64,000 bases of DNA, from NCBI RefSeq assembly GCF_028554725.1, contig NC_071670.1, positions 36,140,001 to 36,204,000 of the forward strand, read 5' to 3'. The notes under the pieces are model-generated. The model saw nothing but the letters and a program-made list of their open reading frames with translations. It did not search any database and was not told where the DNA came from. Numbering within the stretch: the first letter of the stretch is position 1; every line of letters begins with the position of its first letter. Origin of the DNA: Zeugodacus cucurbitae. Lineage: Eukaryota > Arthropoda > Insecta > Diptera > Tephritidae. A program made the position numbers and the translations under genes. Below, one piece after another: positions 1 through 11,475 of the stretch.

Positions 1-2
1 GT

Positions 3-122
3 CTACACCACACACAAAAGCCGAACAGCGGAACTGTAAATGATGCTCTGCAACAGCTTCCATAAGTGCCACCTAATGTTGCGCGCCTCTTGACCAGTTT
101 GTGGCATATCAGCTGCCGCCAT
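3..122 (-). CDS. Small ORF of 39 codons at the left edge, unrecognised
   Basis: A closed minus-strand frame runs from ATG at 122 to TAG at 5-3. It is GC-richer than its surroundings, encodes a mixed hydrophobic and basic peptide starting MAAADMPQTGQEARN, and has a purine at -3. No family is recognised. It could be a short peptide gene, or the first coding exon of a gene running off the left edge. It could also be chance, and the leader upstream is not depleted of ATGs. Confidence 0.2.
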   Translation of the reverse strand: MAAADMPQTGQEARNIRWHLWKLLQSIIYSSAVRLLCVV

Positions 123-1217
123 ATCTGGACACACTACCGTTTTAGAAGCCTTGATTTTTGTTGCATTGGTCAAGTTCTTTAATACTCTTTATTTTTTTGC
201 TATTGTACAGTTGTTGTTATTGCTATTTTTAGTGTATGTTTCTTTTTGTTGTTTTTGCTTTTCATCTCACTATATCGCCATGTCCATAAGTGTGCAGCAT
301 TCCAAGCGCTGAGTGCGCGGCGAGTGTACAGGTTTCTTCCTTACGAAGTTGGCTGTGATTGTGTGGATGGTATTTCTGGATTCTCGCGGAACGGCGGAAT
401 CTCATCAGTAGAGTGAATTTGTTGTACAGTTACAGTTAAACGGCCTTGTAATATGTTGCAAACAGTGTTGCAGCTGGCACATCAAGGTTAATGCTAAAGA
501 TAGTGTTTATTTCAGGGAAGGGTACTAAGAAGGCAAAAAAGAGCTTAATAGCCACCCGTTTTAAACTCTTGAAGTGTCGAGTACGAAGTGTCGAGTTTCA
601 AAACAATGCATGTTGGTCTAGAATTTGCAAATTAAGTTGTATATTTCCAAATCTCTTCAAATAAGCTTCTTCTTCGCTAATCAATTTAATTTCCAATTTT
701 CATTTATAACTGTTTGAAGTAATTTTGGGCGAGTTATGAGTCATCTGATTCTATGAGAACTGTTCTAGAGTTTTCATTCTATTTTATTAGACAAAGAATA
801 ATTTAGATCTAACTGGCAATCCAATTCTACTGTTGTTGATTTAAGTTTGTGCTTCGCTATAAGAGCAGTATCCAATAGACATGTTCAAAAACTATTGGCA
901 GAATTCCTCTCAGAAATCTTCTGGGTTCTACAACCTTTTGTTACGCCCTCGTCTGGTAGACATTTCTGATACTCAGTGGTTGGCTTATCGACATTACAGC
1001 TTATATTTTGCATTTTCGTCCTACTATAATACTAATGTATAAACTGCGATGGTTCGACAGTCCTCGTCGTATAAGTGTCCTTCATTGGAATATTTTCGCA
1101 ACTGCGGTAGAATACGGAGCTATTATGAAGGGTTTCAGTAGATCAAAGGCTAGGGAAAAAATATCGAATAAAGAGGCAATAATTAGGGGGGTCAATCACA
1201 GCTGGGCACGTGGTTAT
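123..1217. other. Intergenic DNA with no recognised gene
   Basis: AT-rich sequence with no recognisable protein or RNA gene. A 12-bp word GAAGTGTCGAGT occurs twice in close tandem at 571-582 and 585-596. The short frame near 1008-1268 runs into the mariner relic and is not supported as a gene. Confidence 0.55.
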
Positions 1218-1880
1218 ACGAGGGTCACCTTTTATATTTCGGAATTAGAGAACAAAAACAAATATTAATAATCGAAAATCGCTTTTTGTCTTTTCAAAAT
1301 ATTATCCATTAAGATCTATACACTTTTGCATGCTTTCTGAACGCATCAGCCTCCTCTGCAGGTGTTTTCGTTGAGGTCTTAGTTTCTTTTTTAAGTACGG
1401 GAATTAAAAGAAGTCATTCAGCGCCAAGTCAGGACTATACGGTGTATAAATCGATGTTTTTAGCACACAAAAAATGCAGTTGATTTCCTCAAAGACAACT
1501 GGCAAACAAATGGTTGTGCACCACTCAGAATTTGCTGTTTTGCGAATTCAGCCATAATTCATGACCTGACTCCATGTCATAGGCGATCAAATGTTCATGC
1601 AATAATGAATGTATGTTGGCCCCACTAATGCCTATATTCAATCTCACCATAGATTACATGATGATCTAATATCAACAAGTGATTTCGGACGACCTTTCCG
1701 AAATTCACCTTGAAGTGATCTATTGAATTCAAGATACCATCGAACACTAGTCCAGAACGAAGCTTCATCCCCAAAAATTGAATTACGTTTATCGATGCAC
1801 TGTTGCTGAGTTAATCCACGTCGAAAGTTGTAAAAAATAAACGCGTGAAAATGTTATCGATTCAATTTCATTTTCCGAAA
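1218..1880 (-). mobile_element. Mariner-family relic with internal deletion
   Basis: Read on the minus strand, about 1850-1650 encodes a mariner N-terminal helix-turn-helix region (FRRGLTQQQC, then EFRKGRPKS). About 1450-1265 encodes the transposase C-terminus, with SPDLALNDFF, which carries the third catalytic Asp, and CIDLN. The middle of the transposase is missing and several stops interrupt the frame. The left edge reads TA then CGAGGGTCACC, which resembles a mariner 3' end. No matching right terminus is visible, so that end is decayed. The element is inactive. Confidence 0.75.
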
Positions 1881-1911
1881 TGAATATTTTAAGTTATGAC
1901 AAGTAAGTAGT

Positions 1912-1941
1912 ATGTATAGCTATGTATGTATGTATGTATGT
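1912..1941. repeat. TATG microsatellite forming a non-LTR 3' tail
   Basis: A short run of TATG/TGTA units directly abuts the 3' terminus of the non-LTR fragment on its right. A similar ACAT-type tail follows the copy at about 30.37 kb, so this is probably the retrotransposon's 3' tail. Confidence 0.55.
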
Positions 1942-2250
1942 GATTGGCGTGGAAACCGTTTAGCCGATTATAGCCGAATTGATGATAGCGCGCCACTCCT
2001 CTCCTTTCCTCGCTGTTGGAGACCCCAAGTGTAACTAGGTCGCTCTCCACCTGGTCCCTTCAACGGAGTGGAGGCCTTCTCCTTCCTTGGCTTCCTCCGG
2101 CGGGTACTGCATCGAACACTTTGAGGGCTGGGATGTTTTCGTTCATTCTGACAACATGAACTAGTGTCTCTCTGATGTTGACATCGTCCACGCTTCAGCA
2201 CCATAAAGCAAGACGAGAACGATAAGCGACTTGTAGAGTTTGATCTCGGC
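1942..2250 (-). mobile_element. 5'-truncated 3' fragment of a non-LTR retrotransposon
   Basis: This matches the 3' end of the larger element at 17.5-19.2 kb in the same orientation. Shared blocks include the GTGGAGG and GGGTACTGCATCGAA stretches and the terminal GGCGT-GAAACC segment. It covers only the last part of ORF2 and the 3' UTR, with frameshifts. It is a typical dead-on-arrival copy. Confidence 0.8.
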
Positions 2251-4214
2251 TCAACTGTATTCTTAAAATTGTTTGGATTCTAAGTTCCATGTGAAGGAAC
2301 TCAAATATTTAATAGCAATAATTGATTATTTTCGGATTCGAAAAGAAGTAAGTTGCAATTACATACTGGGGTTTCAGCGCTAAGCGCGAATAAGTGTTGA
2401 AATTCGAAACGGCGGAAAAGTTTAGTATGGTATTGCAGCCGACCCCGCCGATTTCTTCACGCGGTTTTTTTTCAAATTTTAGACTTAGATCATCTTCTAT
2501 CGTCGAAGAAAGTACTGTTTTCAAAAGTTCAAAGATATCTGTTGCTATATGAAATGTACTTAGAAATTCAGTTCGAATATTATTATCACTTGGCGATTAG
2601 AAGCCTTTGTAAACATTTTATCATTACAAAAAATCACCACTTAATAGTAATTTCTGTGGGAAGCATTAATGCCACGTGTTTTGGTGTGTCAATAGAATTT
2701 AATTCACTCTTTTGTAATTACGCCGACTGTGTTGAATTTTGTCGATTTGCCGCTCCTCAATGTACACCCACTGAGCAGAGCGTGAACTCATTTGTAATCG
2801 ACTGCCGACGCCGAATTCACAATATAGATGTACGATAGCTATATTTTTCAGAGATTCGCAATATAAATTGATTATTGAATGTGTTATAAGTGTAAAAATT
2901 AGTGATTCACAATCACATGTGTGAGTTAATAATTCAATGATTTAATACAAAAGGTAATTGTTGTAATTGTGAAGTTGAACTTCTTTTGCAATTACGTTTT
3001 TTAAATATAGTAATCAGATGACTGAAGAGTGGATTATAAAATATGAAAAAAGAAATAAAATGAGAAAATCTATGTTAAAAGTGCGGCCTGTGTTCAATGA
3101 CCCAAACCAACTAATATGATTGGATGGAGTTGAGTGTAAAGAAAAATTAGCAACTTTTGAAGTTTCAAAATTATATGTTACTTGCATGAAACTTGAAATG
3201 AACAGATTTATTCTATTTGACTGTGTCACTACTTTTTTAATTATTCAAGAATAGAAATATTGTGTTACTTACCTGAAGTAATATAATGGAATGTGAGGTA
3301 TGACCTTGATATCGAAAAATATTGAAGGGGAACAAGCCTTGGATATCTGAAAATAGATAATTGAAACTAATTTAGAATGGTAAGCATATGAAGTTCGATA
3401 AATTCATAAATTATTTCGGACGACTTGAAATCTGTTTGTCTTCCTCTTCCAAATTTAAATATTTTCCTCGAAAAGTTGGTATTATCTATTGAGCCATTTT
3501 AAGGAGTTATATGTCTATACAAAGTATAAGAAGAGTGCGTAGTGAGGAAGCCATTTCCGCACTCTTAGGAGTCCACTGTCTTCAATGTCAACGTCCTAAT
3601 AATTGTTATTGAATTAGTATACAATTGACAAGTGCATTCTCCATTTTAGAGAATACATTTAGTGGAGTTAAAGAAACCTTGAAAGCTTGTTACAATTTTT
3701 ATGACCAATGTGCCGTCCTCTTGGAGCTAATACCTGATTTGGTTATATGAGTCTCGCTTGCTTTGGACCTTCTACCATTTAACTGTCCTGATCCAGATCT
3801 CATATATCCATTCAAAAACCATTCCTAGCGAAGAGAATCATTTAACTGTTTCAAATATGAACAAAGGCTTTCTAAATTATTTTACTTGGATCTCATTTGT
3901 TCTTAGCGTAATCAGACAATTGTTTTCTGTCACATTTGACAGATTGCTAAAATATTCTTTGATGGGCTGAAAGGTGATCAAAGTCCTAGGGTGTACTTAT
4001 CTTATCAAAGAAGTTATTATAAAACAAAATATCAACTAAAATAACTTTGGCTTCGGACGAATTGGTTAGGATTTCTTCCAAGTAAAGGTCCTTAGTTACT
4101 TGCTTCTTCAATAGAAACAAGAAGCACCACACGTCTTTATGCTTAAAATAAAGTTGAATTTTCTCTCTAGAAGAAAGACCAAGATGAGAATTTGAATATA
4201 CTTCACTTGCAGAC
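2251..4214. other. Intergenic DNA, nothing recognised
   Basis: No gene, RNA or known element could be identified. A 98-codon open frame at 2542-2838 on the plus strand has no recognisable domain and an AT-driven composition, so it is not called. Confidence 0.5.
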
Positions 4215-5262
4215 ATTTGTCATGTTTTTAAAGCAATCCCAACTGCCTACGATTCCGAAAAAATAATATCACTTCTAAACCAAAAAACCAACTGACATAA
4301 GCACAAATTTTGGTATAATCAATAGGGTTTTGAAAAGTGGTATAATTTATAAGATTGTCAAAACATGAAAAAGAACAAATTAAACTCAACTGGTATAATA
4401 TTATAAAAAATTGAAAAACAAACCAACTCGTATAAAACACAAATTTCGGTATAATCAAAAGGGTTTTCAAAATTGTATAATTTATAGGATTTTCAAAATA
4501 AGAAAAAGGACGAATTAAACTCAGAACTGGTATAATATTTATTTTAAAAATTTTTAAAACAAACAAACTACTACAAATAAAAATGATCGAATAATAAAAT
4601 AAAAGCGGTTTTCAAATTCAACAAAAATTGGCGAGTTATAAATTGGTTAAAAACTGGTATAAATTAAGTATTACAGATATGATTATTATACAGTGGAACT
4701 TCTCTAACTAGAATCATCATAATCCACAAAAAAACTTTGAGTTAAAGAGACTTTGAGTTATAGGATTTTCATTAAAACATAAAATTTTTCAAAAACTGGA
4801 AAAGTATAAATTTTTACACAGTTTTATTTATTTACTTCGCATAAATTTTCTATAAATACTTTAAAACATAAATTCTGTAATTTTGATTGTTGCAGTTTAT
4901 TTTTATTTGGCTCTTGAAGTTTGTATCCCATGCCTTTGTTATATGATTTATGCAATCCATAAGTACAATATCATATTTTTTGTTCGCCTCCTTACGATAT
5001 AGGGAGACTCCTTTAATATTGTTCCTCGATAGTACAATTTTAACTTTTGTATTAAGCCCTGGTCGAAAAGTTCGATTTATGGAACGAAATTTGTATGAAA
5101 TTTGACTTCTAATGCCCATTCAAAAGTTCGAGTTATGGAGAACTTCGAGTTATGGAAGTTCCACTGTATATGTATTAAAAACTATAAAATATCTTCGATT
5201 GGGCAAAACTTGGAGGGTAGTAAATTTGTGGAAGAACAGTATACTGGTATAATGAAATAGAT
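4215..5262. repeat. GGTATAA-rich dispersed repeat, copy A (split by a pogo-like element)
   Basis: The copy begins with a block containing GCAATCCCAACTGCCTACG, shared with copy B at about 6.52 kb. It then carries irregularly spaced ACTGGTATAA-type motifs alternating with TTTCAAAA stretches. The part after 5169 (GGAGGGTAGTAAAT... TACTGGTATAATG) matches the right part of copy B, so the DNA between is a later insertion. It has no coding capacity and its class is unknown. Confidence 0.6.
4691..5166 (-). mobile_element. Internally deleted pogo/Tigger-like DNA transposon
   Basis: The 476-bp element has inverted termini CAGTGGAACTTC...GAAGTTCCACTG and is flanked by a TA duplication at 4689-4690 and 5167-5168. 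A minus-strand open frame (4850-5119, 89 codons) contains DIVLMDCINHITKAWDTN, which resembles the C-terminal part of Tigger/jerky-type transposases before the conserved Asn-Cys. The HTH and the DDE core are missing, so it cannot move by itself. The terminal CGAGTTATGGA word is repeated just inside the right end. It sits inside a GGTATAA repeat copy. Confidence 0.75.
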
Positions 5263-6504
5263 GGCGCATTCACGTGCACCAAGCCTAGACATATACGTCA
5301 CTTGCTATCAGTCGCAAACAATTAATTACAATGTTTTATGAAGTCAGTCAGAAGAAATTTAAAAATAAGAATTTATTTAAAATGAAATATTTTTGGCTAC
5401 TGCTTTTATTATGATTTTAATTAATTAAATTTAATTTTTATATCAATATTAAGCATTTTTGTCATTGCCAGGTAGAAACCATGCAAATATTATTTATATA
5501 TGTATCTATATATTTATATATATATTTTTTTTCAATTAACAGTTACGCTTTCTAAATTTAAAAAATATATAATTACGTGCTGCCATATAATACAACAAAA
5601 TTTGATGCAGAGTTAAAGCCAACAAACACAGAAATAATAAAAATAAATAAAGCAACAAAAATTGACTTCGTCGAAATTAAACTAAAATAACTGTACTGTA
5701 ATAAAATTAATTGAAAAAGTTGTTAGTGTATTTTCACAGAAATCTGCAGACTACAATGTTGCTAAGTGACTTGTGCAACTCTGCGTTTGTATGGCTGTGC
5801 GTGCACACTCAGCTTCGCATTGAAGTAGATAAACAAAAGACTTAAGCGACGAACGCGACAGTGCATTAAACTACAAGAATACCTTTATATGCTGTGCCTG
5901 TTGTTGTTGTTTTGATTTGTTTTTGTTGATGTTTTTTTGAACATAAGCCCCGTCTTGTTGTTTATGTTGCTGCTTAAGTGTTGGAGGTGTGCCAAGTAGT
6001 TTTTCGAAAAATTACACTGCAATTATGTTTAGGGCGCGTTTGCAGCGCACACACACACACGCACACAAATAAACATTAATATATATGTATATGTATGTAC
6101 AGGATTGTGTAGTAAAAACAAATTACTGTAAGTAGTGGAAGTAACAAGCCAACGTAAATTAGTTTGCATGAATTACTTAAGGCGAGGTGTGCACCTATTT
6201 ATTTATTGGCTTTAATTATTTGACTTTAAAGCGCATGAAAACGATAACAAATACATACATATGTACAAGATGTTGAGTTGTATGTGAGTACAGAAAAGTC
6301 ATTGCAACGTAAGCACGTGCCACATTTACTGTATTTCCTTGAAAGCGCATTAGTTTTGTTTAGCAATGAAACACGTCAAAGTTGATGTCTTATTTAAAGC
6401 GAAGTTGAAAGCGTCACTTTTATTTGTTTTTTATTTGCAGCAACATATACCGTTAATTTCTGTTGAAGTTGTTATTGTGCGCACGTGAGCTCTTTCATTT
6501 ATTT
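5263..6504. other. Intergenic DNA with simple repeats
   Basis: No gene is recognised. It holds (TA)n at about 5500-5530, a (CA)n stretch at about 6047-6066, and TATGTA-type runs near 6080-6100 and 6255. Confidence 0.55.
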
Positions 6505-7470
6505 TTCACGTTTTTGAAGCAATCCCAGCTGCCTACGATTCCGAAAAGCTTGGGGAGAGTAGCTAATCGAAGACATAATTGGTATAAACTGCACAGGCTG
6601 GTAGAAGTAAGCAAAATAGGAATTCTATAGAGTAGTGAACCAAAAATAAAACAACTGGTATAAATAACAAATTTTGGTATAATAAGTATGACTCTCAAAA
6701 GCGGTATAATTAGTAGGATTTTCAAAACTTGAAAACGGACGAGTCGCACTTTGAACTGGTATAAATATATGGACTGATGTTACTATATACTGGTATAATC
6801 AGATATAATCTTTATTCAACTAAACAAAATTCAAAAAGAAGAAACTGGTTTAAATCAAAAATACTCGTTTAATCAAATATAAGCTATTTTTTCAATTCAA
6901 CAAAAATTTGAGAGGCACTTTGGTTCAAAACATGATTAAATTAAATAAATCGAAAATGTCACGTCTATAGAGTAGCCAACGAAAAATGGTGGGAATCATA
7001 AAATTTGGTATGATCAATAGGATTTTCAAAAGTCGTATAACTAAGAGGATTTTAAAAACTGGAAAAGGTCGGATCACACTTAGAAGTGGTATAAATATGT
7101 AGACTGATATAATATTAATCAATTATACTGATATAATCAGATATAATCTTTATTTTATTAAACAAATTTAAACTGGTATAAATAATAAATACTCGGAGAA
7201 CAAATATAAGCTGTTCAACCAAAATTGGAGTTTTATAAATTGGTTAAAAACTGGTATAAATTTAATATTTCCGAAAATGGTATACTAAATTTGAAACTAG
7301 AAAATGTGTTCACTTCTGTAAGATTTGAAGGGTAGCAAAATCTAGTATAAACAACATATATACTGGTATAATGATAAAGTTGTTATTTTAACTTCAATAA
7401 AACATAGGAAGTAGTAAATCAAACCAAAAACTGGTATAAATTACATAATTGGCTTATAAAGCAATAATAA
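6505..7470. repeat. GGTATAA-rich dispersed repeat, copy B
   Basis: Uninterrupted relative of copy A. It starts with the same GCAATCCCAGCTGCCTACG block, then has more than a dozen ACTGGTATAAAT-like motifs at uneven spacing, some with one or two substitutions. The minus-strand frames at 6495-6749 and 6925-7122 are by-products of the repeat. Boundaries are approximate. Confidence 0.6.
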
Positions 7471-7514
7471 TTTTTATAAATCAGTGGAACCACAAATGGA
7501 ATAACAATAACTGG

Positions 7515-8146
7515 TCAGAATACTTGGTTAGGGATAGTCAGGATTTTAAAAAAATCGTTAAGTGTAATATCTTAAAAATGTTCTCTGAAAATTCGAAGTT
7601 GATCCGATAATTAGTTTTCGAGTTATTCGACAAATAACAAAGAGCGCTCGAGCACTCCGAATTAGGCACTGCGAAACTTTAAATGCGATTTTCACAAATC
7701 AAATGTTTTTTGAACGAGCGAAATTAAATTTAATACAGCTTGTAGAATACATATTAAAGTCAGGCCTGACGAAGGATTTTTTTTCACAAATTTCGATTAA
7801 CTGTTGATTTTTTCCCAAAAATCCAGAAAAAATTTCCTTAGGCCGCCATTTTGCTAACTTTTGAAAATTTTAAATTTAAAATTAAAAAGCAGTATCTATT
7901 TAAAAAACTATTTTTTTTATCCGATTGATTTTAGATGAATCTCCGCAAGTCACCGCAAGGATCTTTTTTGGAACAGGGGCAACACAAACAGCTATAACTT
8001 TGGAAATTATGATTTTTTTTTTAAATTTTTTCCTGACTTCAAGGCAAAACACTGTGTTATAATGTCTTTTGTAATTAACATGATTTAATAACAAAAAAAA
8101 AAAATACTGAAAATTATAATATTCACTACCCTAATCCTTTAAGCTG
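7515..8146 (-). repeat. TTAAGGGGTTAG-type MITE-like repeat, copy 1
   Basis: Its reverse complement aligns closely with 53888-54363. Shared blocks include AAAGTTATAGCTG, GATTCATCTAAAATCAATCG and the terminal AAAGGATTAGGGTAGT. The ends are diverged inverted repeats (GGTTAGGGATAGT on the left, ACTACCCTAATCC on the right). It is non-coding and probably a non-autonomous DNA element. Confidence 0.6.
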
Positions 8147-9650
8147 AACTATTGGTACCGCCTAAGCTTTCTTCAAAATATAATATCTTAAAGATATTTT
8201 CCTTACTAGTGGAAAATGCATGTATGAATTTGGGACTTGAACGGATAACAAAGCCACCACCAATCATCCCTACAATATATCTAAATTTATTTTAACTTTA
8301 TTCCACTTATCTTCGAAATCGAATTTGAATTGATTTTATCGAAAGCAATTAATTTCAAATTCAGACCACCTTTAGTGCCACAAATTGCTGGCATTTAAAC
8401 TGCGATAATTTCGTATTGTTTTGCACATTTGTTGGTAGTAAATATTTTATGTATTCATTCGGTTTTTAGTAAACCATTAAAGCGAACATAACCTACTCTA
8501 TGCTTACATACACCTGCAGGTGAGCGAGGTAAATGTAATGCATTGAACTGTAACGTCGTCTATCCGCCAATGGTAAACACATTAAATAGTGGCAGAGTCA
8601 ATGCACCGACTCTGCCAGTGCACCACGCCCTCACCTCATCCCATTGACACAGGCTAGACACTAGCTAGCGGCCGAGCGCACTTGGGCGTGTCATTACACT
8701 GAAGTTGCATACATTATCGGTTATTGATTTTCCAGACGACGCTTTGAATTTTTAAATACGGTTATTGCGCGACAGTAAAGACGACATGAACATATATACA
8801 CAGTCTGTTGTGGAGGCTCAACCGCAGTCCAATACCCAGTCGGCGCATTTCTTTGGAAGCATTCCCGATTTTATTGCTAATTTCTAATGTCTTTCATACT
8901 AGTCCTAGGCAATAGATTTCAGTGGAAAATTTCACAAAAGATTGGATGCTTCATGAATAGTTCTAGCACATTTCATAATATTTCCTAACTCAAATAAAAA
9001 ACCACAATAATATATATGTTGTCTTTAGGGTTCTTAAAAACGAACTTCAAAATTCAATAAAGTTAAAATTGTCTTAGTATTATAAGAAAACCACTGCTCG
9101 CCATAATTTTCATTTTGCCAGCTAACATTTAATTTCCCTTCTAAGTCTTCGTTTTCATTTGCCTCTTAAAGGTTTTATTGCCTCCGCTTCTTATACTTAA
9201 TAGTTCTGTTTTTTATGCGGCATCCGCTTTTTACGAATCATTAAGCATATAATTAGCGTTTTACACACTTCAGTAGTCCTCGGTGCTTTCTTCTATTCTA
9301 ATTTCTGCCATTTTACGATGCTTGCATTCTGCTTCCTTGAAGCGCAACCGAGCGACAGGAGAATTAAAAAACAATTGCCTTGGCACAACTTGCCAACTGC
9401 ATTCGCTTGTATTTGTATGTATGTGTGTTAGTTTGCTAATAACATTTCTAAGCTATGCTCGCTAGATGCTCATTTCGCCAACTCATTGCATTGCAACTGA
9501 TGAGTTTTTAATGAAAATGAAATTAATTATTTCTCAGATTTCACTGTGGCAAACAGAAATTGCAGTGAAATTTTCTATGTCATAATGCAATGCCAGCCTG
9601 TTACTATTATGAAGTTGAGAAGTTAATAGAAATCGATTCAAATGCATATA
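8147..9650. other. Intergenic DNA, nothing recognised
   Basis: No gene or element is recognised. A moderately GC-rich stretch (8500-8720) lacks an extended open frame. Confidence 0.5.
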
Positions 9651-10982
9651 CAGTGGCTCACAGCTTATTTCGTGTAAGCAACATTTTTGATAATACTGAT
9701 ATGAAATTAATATTTTTTGCTCTGAACTAAATGAACGAATGATGCAATTATATTGATAATTTGTTTTAAATACAAAACATGTAAAAAAATTTACAAAAGT
9801 ATTCAAATTCAATATTTTATTAAACAAAAACCAAAAACACTCATAATTCATGGGTCACAGCTTATTTCGTGTGGTATAAAAATTCTTACTAAAAAGTTAT
9901 AAAAAGTAAACCAAAATAAAATTTCAATATTTTGTGGAAAAGCCTTTTTGCTCGATTACAGCTTTCATGCGGTTTTACATTGATTCCACCCCCCACTCTT
10001 CCTTCAAAGCCGCTTTTAGAGTTTGGACGCTAGAAATGTGGTCTTTTCTCCAATCGACCAACGCCTGCAGATGACATACACCCCCAAACCATTACATGAC
10101 CGCCACCATGTTTACTGTTGCGCGTAAATTTTTTGTTTGGAGCTCAGTATTTGGTTTCCGCCATCGGCGAAAATAACCGTATTCCAAAAAGCATTGTCCT
10201 TGTTTAAATGGTCATTTGCGAACTGTAAACGGGCTTTTTTATTTTTCTTATCTATAAAAGGCTTAATCCGTGCTGTTCGCCCATGAAAATTGGAATCCCT
10301 TAATATTCTGCGCAAGTTTCTGGATGACATTTTTTGCCGAGAAACATTTCAACATCTTTGGTCACCGCTGGAGCACTTAACATTGGTTCTTTTTTAATCT
10401 TTTTTGAAATCCACCTCTCATCCGTTTCATTAAAAATTTTATTAGGAGCCTTTCGACCCTTGTTATGCACGCGATTTTCACGTACAAAACGCTGAATTAT
10501 ATATTGAACTGTAGATGAACTTAAATCAACTATTTCAGCAATTTGTTTTTGCATTTTTCCACTTTGAAAATGTTTAATAACTAATTCGCGTTTTTCAATT
10601 GAAGTGCGTGGACCCATGTTGATATACCGCGTAATTGCAACTGATCTGCATTGTTTTTAGAACATAAACTGCTTCTTAAGTATTCATAGTTCACACTTTG
10701 ATTTACCTTTAGTTTTCTGCATCCGTTATTTAAAGGTATCACATGAACGAAAATCAACACACGAAATAAGCTGTGACCCATGAATTATGAGTGTTTTTGG
10801 TTTTTGTTTAATAAAATATTGAATTTGAATACTTTTGTAAATTTGTTTACATGTTTTGTATTTAAAACTAAATTATCAATATAATTGCATCATTCGTTCA
10901 TTTTCGTTCAGAGCAAAAAACATTAATTTCATATCAGTATTATCAAAAATGTTGCTTACACGAAATTAGCTGTGAGCCACTG
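9651..10982 (-). mobile_element. Defective Tc1-like transposon with long IR/DR termini
   Basis: Termini are inverted repeats of about 222 bp (9651-9872 and 10758-10982), beginning CAGTGGCTCACAGCT and flanked by TA. Each arm holds two direct copies of a TCACAGCTTATTTCGTGT motif, one at the outer end and one about 200 bp inside. This is the IR/DR layout known from Sleeping Beauty, Minos and S elements. The transposase between them is deleted and interrupted. Confidence 0.9.
9900..10617 (-). pseudogene. Tc1-like transposase remnant
   Basis: From ATG at 10617 the frame encodes a paired-type N-terminal domain: an HTH with RELVIKHFQSGKMQKQIAEI and a second HTH ending RFVRENRVHNKGRKAP. After a frame change comes RNLRRILRDSNFHGRTARIKPFI, then NTVIFADGGN, where the normal FADE context of the first catalytic Asp is altered. 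Next comes HVMVWGCMSSAGVGRLEK, then a jump to LKAALKEEW and MKAVIEQKGFSTKY near the C-terminus. The segment holding the second Asp and the Glu of DD34E is gone. Stops and frameshifts confirm a dead copy. Confidence 0.85.
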
Positions 10983-11090
10983 TATGTATATGTATATGAG
11001 AGGATTTGTGTATTTATGCATTAGGGTGGTAGTTAAATTATGGAAAGTTTTTTAACATTTAGAGGATAATGATTAAATAAAAATAAATAA

Positions 11091-11414
11091 GTGGCAACCT
11101 CAATTAGAGTGAACATGAGACATATTTTGTTAAAAAAATTTAATAAAAATTCATAATAAGTGGCAACCTTAAATTTCTTATAATTTCTGAAACACCTTCT
11201 CTAGGAAATGTTTGCCTTTTTTATTTATCTAAAGTCGTTCTTAAAAATATATCAGAAATAAAAATTTAATGCAAATTTGAAACAAGTGGCAACCCCCAAA
11301 AATATTTACATTTATTATTTGCATTTGCTATTCTTAAAACTTTTCACTACGATAAAAGATTGTGTATTTCTTTATATTATTTTTAAATTTAGGATTTGAA
11401 AGGATTGGCAACCT
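11091..11414 (+). repeat. Subterminal GTGGCAACC direct repeats inside the mariner
   Basis: GTGGCAACCT at 11091 and 11160, GTGGCAACCC at 11286 and TTGGCAACCT at 11405, spaced about 70-126 bp apart and mostly preceded by an AAG- or AATAAG-type word. They lie between the 3' TIR and the end of the transposase. Confidence 0.6.
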
Positions 11415-11475
11415 TATAAAAAATATATCTCATGAAAATATTAGGTTGTCAAATATCTCCCTTCCGTGATCGGAT

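Noticed and set aside
4228..4566. 112-codon hydrophobic minus-strand frame
   Set aside because: It is a translation of the GGTATAA repeat; similar frames arise in copy B from the same repeat.
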